A DNA stretch of 64,000 nucleotides. Source: an uncultured Flavobacterium sp. (GTDB lineage Bacteria; Bacteroidota; Bacteroidia; Flavobacteriales; Flavobacteriaceae). Each line of letters opens with the position of its first letter. Position 1 is the stretch's first letter. The notes under the pieces are model-generated. The model ran no database searches and was not told the origin of the DNA. It saw only the letters and a list, made by a program, of their open reading frames with translations. Shown in pieces: positions 35,798-44,989 of the stretch. Where the stretch lies: positions 1 to 64,000 of the forward strand of contig NZ_CAMLDD010000005.1 of the NCBI RefSeq assembly GCF_946478785.1, in the 5' to 3' direction. Both the position numbers and the translations under genes were made by a program.

Positions 35798-35805
35798 CAA
35801 AGGTA
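35798..35805 (-). promoter_or_regulatory. -7 promoter element of the CheB-CheR gene
   Basis: On the - strand TACCTTTG matches TAnnTTTG, 18 bases upstream of the start codon. It lies inside a small palindrome (ATACC-AAA-GGTAT), which could be an operator. Confidence 0.45.
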
Positions 35806-35835
35806 TAGGTTTTAAGATAAAAGGTGCTTTTTTTA

Positions 35836-36000
35836 TCAAAGGCATATGTGGGGGTATCGTTTATTGTCATTATATACCCTTGTGGGCCTAGTGAGTGCTG
35901 CGGGTCCCTTATTGTACATTAAATTGTCGTTGGGAAGGTTAACATTGCCCGATGCTCCATGAGCTCTCCCACTGTGACTATGTGAGTCTACACGTGCCAT
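35836..36000 (-). CDS. Small protein, intact copy of the 32.5-kb segment
   Basis: A 54-residue frame starting MARVDSHSHSGRAHGASG and continuing NVNLPNDNLMYNKGPAAL and TRPTRVYNDNK. Its DNA aligns with 32442-32560. The intact copy is just upstream of the CheB-CheR gene on the same strand. The family is not known to me. The conserved block contains no catalytic-looking residues. It could be a small structural or regulatory protein, or the DNA itself could be the conserved element. Confidence 0.4.
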   Translation of the reverse strand: MARVDSHSHSGRAHGASGNVNLPNDNLMYNKGPAALTRPTRVYNDNKRYPHICL

Positions 36001-36103
36001 AATTTGGCCAAAAAAAATATTATTTGCACCTGATATTTTCGAGGTACAAATAAGGTACAAATTTAATCAAAACATCACATAACATCCAAAAGAAAAAGGA
36101 ATT

Positions 36104-36148
36104 AAAAAACGAGTTAAAATATTGTCTATCAATATTTTAACCCGTTTG
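36104..36148 (-). terminator. Terminator of mnmE
   Basis: A 16-pair stem with one mismatch (GTTAAAATATTG against CAATATTTTAAC at its core). On the - strand it is followed by a T run (A tract at 36104-36109 as written). Confidence 0.75.
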
Positions 36149-36178
36149 TTTGTTGTTGTTTTGCGTTATTTTGTCCTG

Positions 36179-37567
36179 CTATTTTCCGATGCAGAAATTA
36201 GCAAAAATATTACCTAACAATTCATCATTAGAAACCTGACCGGTAATTAGTCCAAATTGATACAAAGCTTCACGAATATCAAGTGCGATTAAATCACTTG
36301 AAAGATTTGTTTCAAGGCCAAATTTCACTCTTTGTATTTCATCAAGAGCTTTAAGTAAAGAATCATAATGTCTTGTATTTGTGACTATAGTTTCGTTATT
36401 TCGTAAAGCTCCCGTGTTGACAAATGAAAGAAGTTGACTTTTTAATTCTTCAACGCCAACATTTTCTTTTGCAGAGAGCATTAAAATTTCTGGAATTTCA
36501 GCTTTTAAATTTTTGATTTCATTTTCAGACAATTTATCCGATTTGTTTCCAATAATAACCAATGGTTTTAATGGAAATTGATTTCTGATTTTTTCTAATT
36601 CTATCTTCAGTTTTAAACCAGAAATTTTAAATTCTGAGCTATCAAACAGAAAGATAACAACCTGTGCCTGTTCAATTTTTTCGAATGTTTTTTTTATTCC
36701 GATACTTTCTACAACATCCTTTGTCTCTCGTATTCCTGCTGTATCAATAAATCTAAAGCCAATTCCGCCAATTACAAGTTCATCTTCAATTGTGTCTCGT
36801 GTAGTTCCGGCAATATCAGAAACAATAGCACGTTCTTCGTTTAATAAGGCATTCAATAAAGTCGATTTACCAACGTTTGGTTCTCCAACAATAGCCACTG
36901 GAATCCCGTTCTTGATAACGTTTCCAACCGCAAATGAATCGATTAATCGTTTCAGGACAAACTCAATCCGGTTTAACAACTCATGAAATTGTGACCGGTC
37001 AGCAAATTCAACATCCTCTTCAGCAAAATCTAACTCTAGCTCAATTAGCGATGCAAAGTTTAAAAGTTCTTCTCTTAGTTTGGCAATTTCATTACTAAAA
37101 CCGCCTCGCATTTGCTGCATTGCAATTTGATGTGAAGCTTCATTGTCTGATGAAATCAAATCGGCAACAGCTTCTGCTTGCGATAAATCAAGTTTTCCGT
37201 TAAGGAAAGCCCTAAGTGTAAATTCTCCGGCATCTGCCATTCGACAGCCCTTTCTTAATAATAACTGAATAATTTGCTGTTGGATATAGGTTGAGCCATG
37301 ACAGGAAATTTCGATAGTATTTTCGCCAGTATATGAATTTGGCCCTTTGAATACCGAAACTAATACTTCATCAAGTGTTTTTGAATTATCCACAATATGC
37401 CCTAAATGCAGCGTATGTGTTTTTTGCTTCGTTAAATCTTTGTTTTTTATGGATTTAAAAACTGAATTTCCAATGAAGATAGCCTCAGCTCCCGAAATAC
37501 GAATTATAGCAATAGCTCCTGCTCCGGAAGGTGTTGCCAAAGCTACTATAGAATCTTGATGTATCAT
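36179..37567 (-). CDS. mnmE: tRNA uridine-5-carboxymethylaminomethyl modification GTPase MnmE
   Basis: GTPase that with MnmG modifies the wobble uridine of certain tRNAs. The start is the ATG at 37567 (MIHQDSIVALATPSGAGAIA, 462 residues). The N-terminal folate-binding domain precedes helical and G domains. The G domain has GEPNVGKSTLLN, DTAGIRET and NKSD. The C-terminal CIGK carries the conserved catalytic cysteine. It is a single-gene unit with its own promoter and terminator. Confidence 0.96.
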   Translation of the reverse strand: MIHQDSIVALATPSGAGAIAIIRISGAEAIFIGNSVFKSIKNKDLTKQKTHTLHLGHIVDNSKTLDEVLVSVFKGPNSYTGENTIEISCHGSTYIQQQIIQLLLRKGCRMADAGEFTLRAFLNGKLDLSQAEAVADLISSDNEASHQIAMQQMRGGFSNEIAKLREELLNFASLIELELDFAEEDVEFADRSQFHELLNRIEFVLKRLIDSFAVGNVIKNGIPVAIVGEPNVGKSTLLNALLNEERAIVSDIAGTTRDTIEDELVIGGIGFRFIDTAGIRETKDVVESIGIKKTFEKIEQAQVVIFLFDSSEFKISGLKLKIELEKIRNQFPLKPLVIIGNKSDKLSENEIKNLKAEIPEILMLSAKENVGVEELKSQLLSFVNTGALRNNETIVTNTRHYDSLLKALDEIQRVKFGLETNLSSDLIALDIREALYQFGLITGQVSNDELLGNIFANFCIGK

Positions 37568-37586
37568 GTTGTAAGTTGCAAAGGTG

Positions 37587-37594
37587 CAAAGGTA
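37587..37594 (-). promoter_or_regulatory. -7 promoter element of mnmE
   Basis: On the - strand TACCTTTG, 20 bases upstream of the start codon, within a run of repeated CTTTG-type units. Confidence 0.45.
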
Positions 37595-37690
37595 CAAAGT
37601 TTTTGAATGACGTGTGAATTTGTGGATTTTATATTTTATAACAAATCAGTGATTATTAATAAGGTACTTATTATAATAGGAAATAATTTT

Positions 37691-37698
37691 TATTTTTG
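37691..37698 (+). promoter_or_regulatory. -7 promoter element of the T9SS protein gene
   Basis: TATTTTTG, matching TAnnTTTG, 28 bases before the ATG. No clear -33 element. Confidence 0.35.
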
Positions 37699-37725
37699 TA
37701 GAAACAATTAAAAAAATAAAAGCTT

Positions 37726-38907
37726 ATGAAATTAAAAATTACTCTTATTACAGTTTTATTCCTAAATTTTTTTTGCGGACAAGCTCAGGTCACGCCTACT
37801 TTGATTCATAATAATTTAGGTGGCGGCGCTCACTTTGGTGATGGTATGGATATGGAAATTTATAATAATGAAATTTATATTTCTGTTACCTCGGCTGGTA
37901 AAATTGTTAAATTAAGTCTTTCTGCTTCAAACAGCCCGGTAGTAGATGTTGTTACAGGTCTGAATTATCCAACAGGATTAAAAGTAGTGGGTAACGAACT
38001 TTACTTTTTGCAAAGAAACAATGCCTTATTAGCACCAGGAACAGGTAAACTTTCTAAAATTAATTTAGCGGTAAGTAATTCATCTGTGGTGGATCTTTTT
38101 TCAGGACTTATGTATCCAGTAGAAATCGATGCAAACGGCACAAATGTGTATGTTTCTGAAGCTTTTGTAGATGGTAATCAAGATTTGATTAACATGCAGA
38201 TTTCATTGATCAATTTGTCTGGGACAGCTACTAAAACAGTACTTAATAATCAGTTTTATAGCGTAGACGACTTTGAATTCAAAGATAATTCTTTAAATGT
38301 TATTGAATGGTCGGGTAATGAGGTTGTTGGTGCAACAAAAATTTGGAAACTTGATGTGACAAATGGTACCCCGGGAACCCCTGCTGTGTTTTATACTGAT
38401 ACACCTGGTGATTCTTTTTACAAAGGAGAAATTTATAATAATTTTATTTATTTAAATAACGATAACAGTCAGTCTAATGTTAAAAGAGTTGATTTAAACT
38501 CAGTTACACCAACTACATCTGTGGCAGTAACCGGATTTGATTTTAATGGGAATACTCCTGATGTAGGAGAAATGATTGCTGATGGAAATAATAATTTGTA
38601 TTTTTTTGCGGATTATTATAACGGAACTACTTCTACCTATTTGCTATATAAAGCTAATTTAAGTACTCTGGCAACTGAGAATTTTGAGAAGTCTCCAAAA
38701 GTAGTTTTACATCCTAATCCAGCTTCTGATTTTATTAGTTTTTCAAATTTAGAAAGCTCATCTGAATATCAAATAGTCGGTATTGATGGTAAGGTTGTTA
38801 AAAAAGGAAATCTAAATGCAGATGAAAAAATTAATATTTCTCATTTTACGACAGGAGTTTTTACAGTTCGTTTAGGAAATAAATCTTATAAGTTTATAAA
38901 ACAATAA
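37726..38907 (+). CDS. Secreted propeller-like protein with type IX secretion sorting tail
   Basis: A 393-residue exported protein. Residues 1-20 are a signal peptide (FFCGQAQ). The body (about 25-320) has repeated blades such as NEIYISVTSAGKIVKL and NELYFLQRNN that look like a beta-propeller of the SMP-30 or NHL kind. The last 70 residues are a type A T9SS sorting domain (LHPNPASDF, then GVFTVRLGNKSYKFIKQ), so the protein crosses the outer membrane through the Por system. Its function is unknown. A terminator follows. Confidence 0.85.
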   Translation: MKLKITLITVLFLNFFCGQAQVTPTLIHNNLGGGAHFGDGMDMEIYNNEIYISVTSAGKIVKLSLSASNSPVVDVVTGLNYPTGLKVVGNELYFLQRNNALLAPGTGKLSKINLAVSNSSVVDLFSGLMYPVEIDANGTNVYVSEAFVDGNQDLINMQISLINLSGTATKTVLNNQFYSVDDFEFKDNSLNVIEWSGNEVVGATKIWKLDVTNGTPGTPAVFYTDTPGDSFYKGEIYNNFIYLNNDNSQSNVKRVDLNSVTPTTSVAVTGFDFNGNTPDVGEMIADGNNNLYFFADYYNGTTSTYLLYKANLSTLATENFEKSPKVVLHPNPASDFISFSNLESSSEYQIVGIDGKVVKKGNLNADEKINISHFTTGVFTVRLGNKSYKFIKQ

Positions 38908-38925
38908 TAATTTATATACTTTTAT

Positions 38926-38970
38926 AAAGCTTTAGAGAGTTTGGAAACAAATTTTCTAAAGCTTTTTTTT
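38926..38970 (+). terminator. Terminator
   Basis: AAAGCTTTAGA pairs perfectly with TCTAAAGCTTT, followed by a long T run. Confidence 0.85.
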
Positions 38971-39082
38971 ATTGTATTTGATTTAATATAGCCTATTAGG
39001 GTTAAAATTTTCTAAAATTGATAATTATCAGACAGCATCTAAGTGTGTTTTAGTAACTTTATGTAGATAACTAAAAAATGTA

Positions 39083-39919
39083 ATGATGAAAAAGATATTA
39101 TTCCCAACTGATTTTTCTGAAGCAGCCACAAATGCATTTGTTCATGCTTTAGAATTTGCTAAAGTTGTTAATGCCGAACTTATTTTGTTGCATACTTTTG
39201 AAATTCCGGTTTACGACAGCCAGTTTTTCCCTGAAAATTATGCAGCAATTTACAGTTCTATTGAATTAGCGAAGTTCGAAATGTTCAAGGATGAAATTCC
39301 TAAATTGAAAACCATTGCAATTGAAAGGAATTTAGAAGAAATTGTAATTAAACATCGTTTAATGGACGGCGATTTAATTTATAATCTAAAAAATGCCATA
39401 AAAGAGGATGATATAGATTTTGTGATTATGGGTACAAATGGAATTTCAGACTGGACTACTTTTTTTCTGGGTTCCAATACCAGCTCTGTTATTTCCGGGG
39501 TTGATGTTCCGGTGTTATGTGTTCCGATAGATGCTAAGTTCAAAAAAATAAAAGTGATTGGTTTTACTACCCGTTATCGTGAGAAAGATAAAAAAGAGTT
39601 AAAGAAAGTCTTGAAAATAGCTAAAAAAATGAATGCAAAAGTTCGTAGCTTGTATGTTAAAACTACTACTTCTGATGTTTTTCCGGAAACCGTTAAAGAA
39701 TGGGAAATAGAATTTGCTGACGAAAATGTTGAATTTTTAGTACTGCCAAGTGACGATGTCAAAGAAACGATACTTGATTTTATACTTTATAAAGATGTTG
39801 ATATCCTGACGACGATTACTCACAAGAGGTCTTTTTTTGAAAGCCTCTTTACTTCAGGCTTTACTAAAAAAATAACGAAGGAAGTTTCTATTCCGGTTTT
39901 AGTAATGCATGATAACTAA
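39083..39919 (+). CDS. Tandem universal stress protein (UspA)
   Basis: A 278-residue protein with two UspA-type units. The first starts KKILFPTDFSEAATNAFVHAL and has the glycine signature MGTNGISDW and SSVISGVDVPVLCVP. The second (about 150-278) is less conserved, with a terminal KKITKEVSIPVLVMH. Such proteins help survival under growth arrest. Nucleotide binding is plausible for the first domain (GTNG..). It is a single-gene unit. Confidence 0.9.
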   Translation: MMKKILFPTDFSEAATNAFVHALEFAKVVNAELILLHTFEIPVYDSQFFPENYAAIYSSIELAKFEMFKDEIPKLKTIAIERNLEEIVIKHRLMDGDLIYNLKNAIKEDDIDFVIMGTNGISDWTTFFLGSNTSSVISGVDVPVLCVPIDAKFKKIKVIGFTTRYREKDKKELKKVLKIAKKMNAKVRSLYVKTTTSDVFPETVKEWEIEFADENVEFLVLPSDDVKETILDFILYKDVDILTTITHKRSFFESLFTSGFTKKITKEVSIPVLVMHDN

Positions 39920-39959
39920 TTTCTACTTTAATTAAACAGTATTTTGTAGTGTTAAAACC

Positions 39960-39967
39960 TATATTTG
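39960..39967 (+). promoter_or_regulatory. -7 promoter element of the MutS-like gene
   Basis: TATATTTG matches TAnnTTTG exactly, 20 bases upstream of the ATG. A TTTG lies 13 bases further upstream, closer than usual. Confidence 0.4.
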
Positions 39968-39987
39968 TAATTCATTAAACTTAAAAG

Positions 39988-41760
39988 ATGGATTATTATC
40001 AAAACAGCGTTTCTCACTACACAGAATCATTACATAAAACCAATAAAAAGTTCAACAGCATAAGTATTTTAAGACTTTTAAGTATTTTTAGCAGTTTGTT
40101 AATTATGTATTACTACATTAAAACAGATGAGGCTTTATATTTACTTGGTGCTTTTGCTTTTTTTGTTGGTTTTATTTTTTTAATGCGAATTCATTCGAGA
40201 TTATCTTTGAAAAAACAGCTTTTAGAGGCACTTTTGAAAATAAACAAAAATGAAATTTCTTTTCTGAATAGAGAAAAACTTCCTTTTGAAAACGGGATCG
40301 AATTCAATGATTTTCATCATCCTTATGCTTACGATTTAGATATCTTCGGAGCTCATTCTTTATTTCAGAATTTAAACAGAACAGCGACTTTTATAGGAAA
40401 AAAAACATTGGCAAATCAATTATTAAAATTGAATTCCAGTGAAATAATTCTTGAAAATCAGGAAGCTGTAAAAGAGCTTAAAACAAAAATAAAGTGGCGT
40501 CAGGAATTCTTGGCTCTGGCAGTTGTTAGTCATGACAGTAAAGAAGCTTATCAATCCTTAATGAATTGGAGTTCATTTAAAAACAATTCTTTACCTAAAG
40601 TTTTAATTGCGATGTCAATCGTTCTTCCAACTTTGTTTTTTGGTTTTTTGGCAGCTTATTTTATTACTTCAAAAACTATTTTACTATCGTATCTGACTTA
40701 TATATTTATAGCAAATCTGATGGTTTTAGGACAGGCATTCAAACGAATTCAATCTGAAATTGCAAAAGCAGAAAATATAGATAAAATAATAAAGCAATAC
40801 AGTTTACTGGTTCAGAAAATTGAAAATGAAACTTTTGAGTCAAAGAAGCTGAATGATTTAAAACAGCAACTAATTTTTAAAAATACACAAGCCAGTTCAC
40901 ATTTAAAACAGTTGTCAGAGCTATTTTCGAGAATGGATACGATTAACAATTTAGTGACGGCAATAGTTTTTAACGGAACTTTTTTATTTAACCTTCATGT
41001 TTTAAAAGCACTGTTAAAATGGAAAGAGCACTATTCGGAAGAACTTGCAAAATGGATTGAGATAATAGGTGAATTTGAAATGTTAAACAGTTTGGCTAAT
41101 CTGGCTTATAACAATCCGGATTTCGTTTTTCCTGAGATTAATTCAGAATACAAAATAGGCTTTGCCAATTTGAGTCACCCATTATTAAATCCGGTTAGCA
41201 GGGTAGGGAATGATGTTCATTTTTATCCTCAATCGTTTATGATATTAACAGGCTCAAATATGTCTGGAAAAAGCACTTTTTTAAGAAGTTTGGGTATTAA
41301 TATGGTTTTGAGTGGAATAGGTTCAGTAGTTTGTGCTTCAGAGGCTAATGTACATCCATTGCCAGTTTTAGTCTCAATGCGATTATCAGATTCCCTGGCT
41401 GATAGTGAATCGTATTTTTTTGCTGAAATCAAACGTTTAAAACAAATAATGGATGCTCTTGATGATAAGCCAGCTTTTGTTTTATTAGATGAAATTTTAA
41501 GAGGAACTAACTCCGATGACAAACGCAACGGAACAATTGAAGTTGTAAAAAAAGTAATTAGTAAGAAAGCGATTGGCGCAATTGCCACACATGATATCGA
41601 AGTTTGCCTGACTACCAATGAATATCCCGAAATTTTATCCAATCAATGTTTTGAAGTAGAAATACGTGATAATGATCTGCATTTTGATTATAAACTTCGT
41701 AGCGGAATCTGTAAAAATAAAAGCGCTACATTCTTAATGCAAAAAATAGGAGTGATTTAA
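39988..41760 (+). CDS. Membrane-associated MutS-family ATPase
   Basis: A 590-residue relative of MutS keeping only the core and ATPase parts. Two N-terminal membrane segments (about 30-65) and a second pair (about 205-245) make it membrane bound, unlike true MutS. The ATPase domain has the Walker A TGSNMSGKST (about 421-430), the Walker B LLDEIL (D501, E502) and the ATHDIEV histidine motif. The mismatch-recognition domain is absent. Its job is unknown; mismatch repair is unlikely. A promoter element with an exact TAnnTTTG lies 20 bases upstream. Confidence 0.88.
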   Translation: MDYYQNSVSHYTESLHKTNKKFNSISILRLLSIFSSLLIMYYYIKTDEALYLLGAFAFFVGFIFLMRIHSRLSLKKQLLEALLKINKNEISFLNREKLPFENGIEFNDFHHPYAYDLDIFGAHSLFQNLNRTATFIGKKTLANQLLKLNSSEIILENQEAVKELKTKIKWRQEFLALAVVSHDSKEAYQSLMNWSSFKNNSLPKVLIAMSIVLPTLFFGFLAAYFITSKTILLSYLTYIFIANLMVLGQAFKRIQSEIAKAENIDKIIKQYSLLVQKIENETFESKKLNDLKQQLIFKNTQASSHLKQLSELFSRMDTINNLVTAIVFNGTFLFNLHVLKALLKWKEHYSEELAKWIEIIGEFEMLNSLANLAYNNPDFVFPEINSEYKIGFANLSHPLLNPVSRVGNDVHFYPQSFMILTGSNMSGKSTFLRSLGINMVLSGIGSVVCASEANVHPLPVLVSMRLSDSLADSESYFFAEIKRLKQIMDALDDKPAFVLLDEILRGTNSDDKRNGTIEVVKKVISKKAIGAIATHDIEVCLTTNEYPEILSNQCFEVEIRDNDLHFDYKLRSGICKNKSATFLMQKIGVI

Positions 41761-41782
41761 TTAACAGAAAACCATTATTAAT

Positions 41783-41831
41783 AAAAAACCTTTTTCTGCT
41801 TTTCAATTGAAAGCCTGAAAAAGGTTTTTTT
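41783..41831. terminator. Bidirectional terminator between convergent genes
   Basis: AAAAAACCTTTTTC pairs with GAAAAAGGTTTTTT, with more pairs inside, between the MutS-like gene and the HIT gene. Confidence 0.85.
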
Positions 41832-41855
41832 AGAAGTGATAAAGCCAATTTTGTT

Positions 41856-42281
41856 TTACAAGTTGGCTTTTATTTTTTCAATAATAGTGTCATATTCTGA
41901 ATCAGATAGATATGTTTTTTGAGGATTCATTTCAAAAACACTTCCAAATCCATAACCCTCTTTATATTTAGGAACAATGTGCACGTGTAAATGTGATAGT
42001 GTGTCGCTGTAAGCACCATAATTGATTTTTGCGGGATCAAATGCTTTTGCAATTGCTTTCGCGACTGTGGCAACATCTTCCATAAACAGATTTCGCTGTT
42101 CGTCACTTAATTCATAAAGTTCAACTGCATGATCTTTATAAACTACATTACAGCGTCCTGTATACGATTGCTCTTTAAAAAGAAAAAGCTGAGATACTTT
42201 TAAATCTCCAATTTTTATCATTAATTGTTGTAAGGTGTCATTATTTTGGCAATAAAGGCATTCTGAAACGGGGCTTGACAT
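41856..42281 (-). CDS. HIT-family nucleotide hydrolase or transferase
   Basis: A 141-residue member of the histidine triad superfamily. The triad H97, H99 and H101 (HLHVHIVP) is intact, and N-terminal cysteines (ECLYCQNND) may bind zinc as in some HIT proteins. These enzymes cleave nucleotide phosphoramidates or diadenosine polyphosphates. It is a single-gene unit read toward the MutS-like gene. Confidence 0.92.
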   Translation of the reverse strand: MSSPVSECLYCQNNDTLQQLMIKIGDLKVSQLFLFKEQSYTGRCNVVYKDHAVELYELSDEQRNLFMEDVATVAKAIAKAFDPAKINYGAYSDTLSHLHVHIVPKYKEGYGFGSVFEMNPQKTYLSDSEYDTIIEKIKANL

Positions 42282-42325
42282 ATTTTTAATCTATAAAGGT
42301 TTTGTAATAATTGAAAGTATTTCGG

Positions 42326-42333
42326 CAAAAATA
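42326..42333 (-). promoter_or_regulatory. -7 promoter element of the HIT gene
   Basis: On the - strand TATTTTTG, about 45 bases upstream of the start codon. Confidence 0.3.
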
Positions 42334-42349
42334 CTTTTTATTTTAAAAG

Positions 42350-42400
42350 AAAAAACTTTTTCTGCTTTTCAAAGATGAAAGAGGCAGAAAAAGTTTTTTG
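42350..42400 (-). terminator. Terminator of the TonB receptor gene
   Basis: A 16-pair perfect stem (AAAAAACTTTTTCTGC against GCAGAAAAAGTTTTTT) lies 26 bases past the receptor stop on the - strand, with T runs on both sides. Confidence 0.85.
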
Positions 42401-42423
42401 GAAACAATAATTTAAATTTCAGA

Positions 42424-44757
42424 TTATAATTTGTATTTTAAACTGACCATTAACTGACGAGGATTGATTGGGTTGACACTGTAATTTTCGTGAACAGTAT
42501 AGTTTAACTCATCTGTAATGTTAGAAACTCTGCATAAAAGTGATATTTTTTTCCAGTCATAACCTACAGAAGCATCAATAGTTGTATAGCCTTCTAATGG
42601 AATATCTCTATCTCTTATTGTTACAGTGTAAGCCGGATCTGGTTTCGGATTAGCAGGTGTAGGTGTTATTGGTGTCCATAAATAGTCATCATTCCAACCT
42701 CCGGTACGGTCTCCAATATAATTAGCAATTGCACCAAAAGTAAATCCTTTTAATAATCCGCTAGGTAATTTGTAGAAAAAACTCAAATTTGCAGTATGCT
42801 TTGGTGTTCTTGCTAAAACATCACCTACTACAAGGCTTCCTTGTGTTCCAGAAGATTTAGAAACTTTAGTTTCATTAAAACTATACCCTCCCATAATGTT
42901 TAAACCTTCAACAGGTCTTGCAGTAATATCTATTTCAATACCTTTTCCTTTTGTTGCTCCTACTAATTCTTTAAAATTACTATTTACATTCTCAGTAATA
43001 CCATCAGCTAGAAATTGAGATGTTTGTGCTAGATTATTATTTTGAATCATATATGCTGTTACATTTGTACTCAAATTTCCTTTCCAGAAATCTTTTTTGA
43101 TACCTACCTCATATTGATCAATTATTGATGGATCTAATGGTTTACCTTCAACTGTTGTTCCCGTGTTTGGTGTAAAAGAATTTGAATAGCTGGCAAATAA
43201 AGACATATCTTTATTTGGCTGGATAACTAGTCCTCCTTTTGGAGAAAAAGCTCTGTTTAGGTTTTTTACTCCTTCTGTAGGTTTTGCATTCACATATGCT
43301 GTTGTAATGACATTCTTATTGTTTATCTTTTCTATTACTTCTTTTGTTGTCGTTGCTTCACTTTCCTGCCAAGACCAACGAGTTCCGGCTAATACTTTTA
43401 TATAATCTGTAATTGAAATTAAATCTTGTGCATACGCTCCAAAACGTTTAGTATCTGTAGTTATTAGTTGTGTTATTCTATTATTAAAAGGGACATTTAG
43501 TGATTGATTACTATAGTCGTAGTTTAATATATTTATTGCAGTTGCTTCTGTTGTTATAAGATCTGCTGGTTTTGCTGGATCGTAAAATCCAAAAGTATAA
43601 CTTGGTGCAATAGAGTTTTCATAGTCAATACCTGTAAAAATTTGATGTTTGATTTTTCCTGTATTAAAAATGCCCTGCAAAGTCAATTGATCACCAAATA
43701 TATTTTCCCCAGCATCTGCTTTTGTTAAGCCTCTTTTCCAGTTAACCTCTGCTGCGCCTGAAGTATTATTTGTTGAATAGGCTAAATTAGATAATTGTGC
43801 AGTTGATGTTTGAGTTCTTTTGTATGATTGAAAAGAAGAGTTAAAACCCAATTTCCAATTATCATTGAAGTTGTGATTCAACATTAATGAAGCACTTGAA
43901 GATTTAGTATTTCCAGTTGACCAAAGTGCTCCAAAAAATTCGTTACGCGATAAATCTAAAATTTCTTTTCCGACAATTCCTGTACCAAAATCTGGAGTCC
44001 AGTCAGCACTTAAATAATCACCCTGTAATGTAATTTGTGTTTTATCTGTTAGATGAAACAAAAATGAAGGATTGATATAGATACGTTCGTTTTTAACATA
44101 GTCTCTAAAGCTTTCCGAATTTTCATAAGAAGCCGTAAATCTATAAGCTATAGATTTACTTAAAGGGCCGTAAAAATCAATAGAAGGTTTGTAAAAGGCA
44201 TAACTTCCCATTTGCATGGATAACTCGCCACCCTCTGTGAATTTAGGTGTTTTGGTAACTAAATTTAAAATTCCACCAGGCGCAACATTTCCATACAATA
44301 ATGCTGAACCACCTTTTAAGAATTCTACTTTTTCTAAACTGGCTACATCAGGAATAGATCCTGTGTTGTAACGAAATCCATTTTTAAACATGTTATTGGT
44401 GTCCATAGTATAGCCTCTTGACCAAAATGACTCCTGTGCGCCACCTCGAGCAGAGCCAACATAAACACCATTAGCATTTTTTATAACTTCGCTTAACCTT
44501 ATAGCTTGTTGCTGTTCAATTACTTCGCTTCCAATTATCTGAACACTTTGTGGCAAATCCATTACCTTAATCCCTGAACGTGCAGCTGAAATGGGTTTTT
44601 TAGGTTTATTAGCCGTAACTTTTACTTCATTAAGTATTTCACCCTTTTTATTTTTTACAGTATCATTAATCGCCAAAGCTGAATTGGTGTTTGAATAACC
44701 CTGGCTGTAAGTAGCAAAACTTAGAAATGATAAACTGAAAAGTAAGATATATTTCAT
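42424..44757 (-). CDS. TonB-dependent siderophore receptor
   Basis: A 777-residue outer-membrane receptor of the FhuA/FhuE group. A signal peptide (about 1-19, YSQG) is followed directly by the linker EVKVTANKP and a plug domain (about 60-190: LPQSVQIIGSEVI, WSRGYT, EKVEFLKGGSALLYGNVAPGGI). The barrel ends in LMVSLKYKL. The carboxypeptidase-regulatory domain found in the other receptors here is missing. It has its own promoter with two operator boxes (44763-44785 and 44826-44848). The DUF4198 gene lies upstream on the same strand with a terminator between. Confidence 0.93.
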   Translation of the reverse strand: MKYILLFSLSFLSFATYSQGYSNTNSALAINDTVKNKKGEILNEVKVTANKPKKPISAARSGIKVMDLPQSVQIIGSEVIEQQQAIRLSEVIKNANGVYVGSARGGAQESFWSRGYTMDTNNMFKNGFRYNTGSIPDVASLEKVEFLKGGSALLYGNVAPGGILNLVTKTPKFTEGGELSMQMGSYAFYKPSIDFYGPLSKSIAYRFTASYENSESFRDYVKNERIYINPSFLFHLTDKTQITLQGDYLSADWTPDFGTGIVGKEILDLSRNEFFGALWSTGNTKSSSASLMLNHNFNDNWKLGFNSSFQSYKRTQTSTAQLSNLAYSTNNTSGAAEVNWKRGLTKADAGENIFGDQLTLQGIFNTGKIKHQIFTGIDYENSIAPSYTFGFYDPAKPADLITTEATAINILNYDYSNQSLNVPFNNRITQLITTDTKRFGAYAQDLISITDYIKVLAGTRWSWQESEATTTKEVIEKINNKNVITTAYVNAKPTEGVKNLNRAFSPKGGLVIQPNKDMSLFASYSNSFTPNTGTTVEGKPLDPSIIDQYEVGIKKDFWKGNLSTNVTAYMIQNNNLAQTSQFLADGITENVNSNFKELVGATKGKGIEIDITARPVEGLNIMGGYSFNETKVSKSSGTQGSLVVGDVLARTPKHTANLSFFYKLPSGLLKGFTFGAIANYIGDRTGGWNDDYLWTPITPTPANPKPDPAYTVTIRDRDIPLEGYTTIDASVGYDWKKISLLCRVSNITDELNYTVHENYSVNPINPRQLMVSLKYKL

Positions 44758-44762
44758 GCTGT

Positions 44763-44785
44763 TTATTTAGAATAATTTAAAATAA
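44763..44785 (-). promoter_or_regulatory. Putative iron-repressor operator, downstream box
   Basis: TTATTTAGA...TTTAAAATAA form of the 23-bp motif, directly downstream of the -7 element, covering the expected transcription start of the receptor gene. Confidence 0.6.
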
Positions 44786-44792
44786 TTTTTTG

Positions 44793-44800
44793 CAAATATA
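44793..44800 (-). promoter_or_regulatory. -7 promoter element of the receptor gene
   Basis: On the - strand TATATTTG matches TAnnTTTG, 35 bases upstream of the start codon. The -33 position 19 bases upstream reads TTTT, so that element is weak. Confidence 0.5.
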
Positions 44801-44825
44801 ACGGGTATGTTTATTATTTAAAAGT

Positions 44826-44848
44826 TTATTTAGATTAATTACTATTAA
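44826..44848 (-). promoter_or_regulatory. Putative iron-repressor operator, upstream box
   Basis: A second copy of the 23-bp motif (TTATTTAGATTAAT at its left), upstream of the -33 region. Two boxes flank the promoter, as at 56107-56187. Confidence 0.55.
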
Positions 44849-44933
44849 TTTTATAACTATTTGTTTGTTAATTGTTTATTAAATAAAAAACAATAAAAAC
44901 TTAATGAAATCGATATTCTTTACACTTGTTTAA

Positions 44934-44968
44934 ACAAAAAAAGCCTTTTTCTGAAGTGAAAAAGGCTT
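44934..44968 (-). terminator. Terminator of the DUF4198 gene
   Basis: AAGCCTTTTTC pairs perfectly with GAAAAAGGCTT. On the - strand a run of seven T follows. Confidence 0.85.
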
Positions 44969-44989
44969 ACAACTTTATAAAATTTAAAT

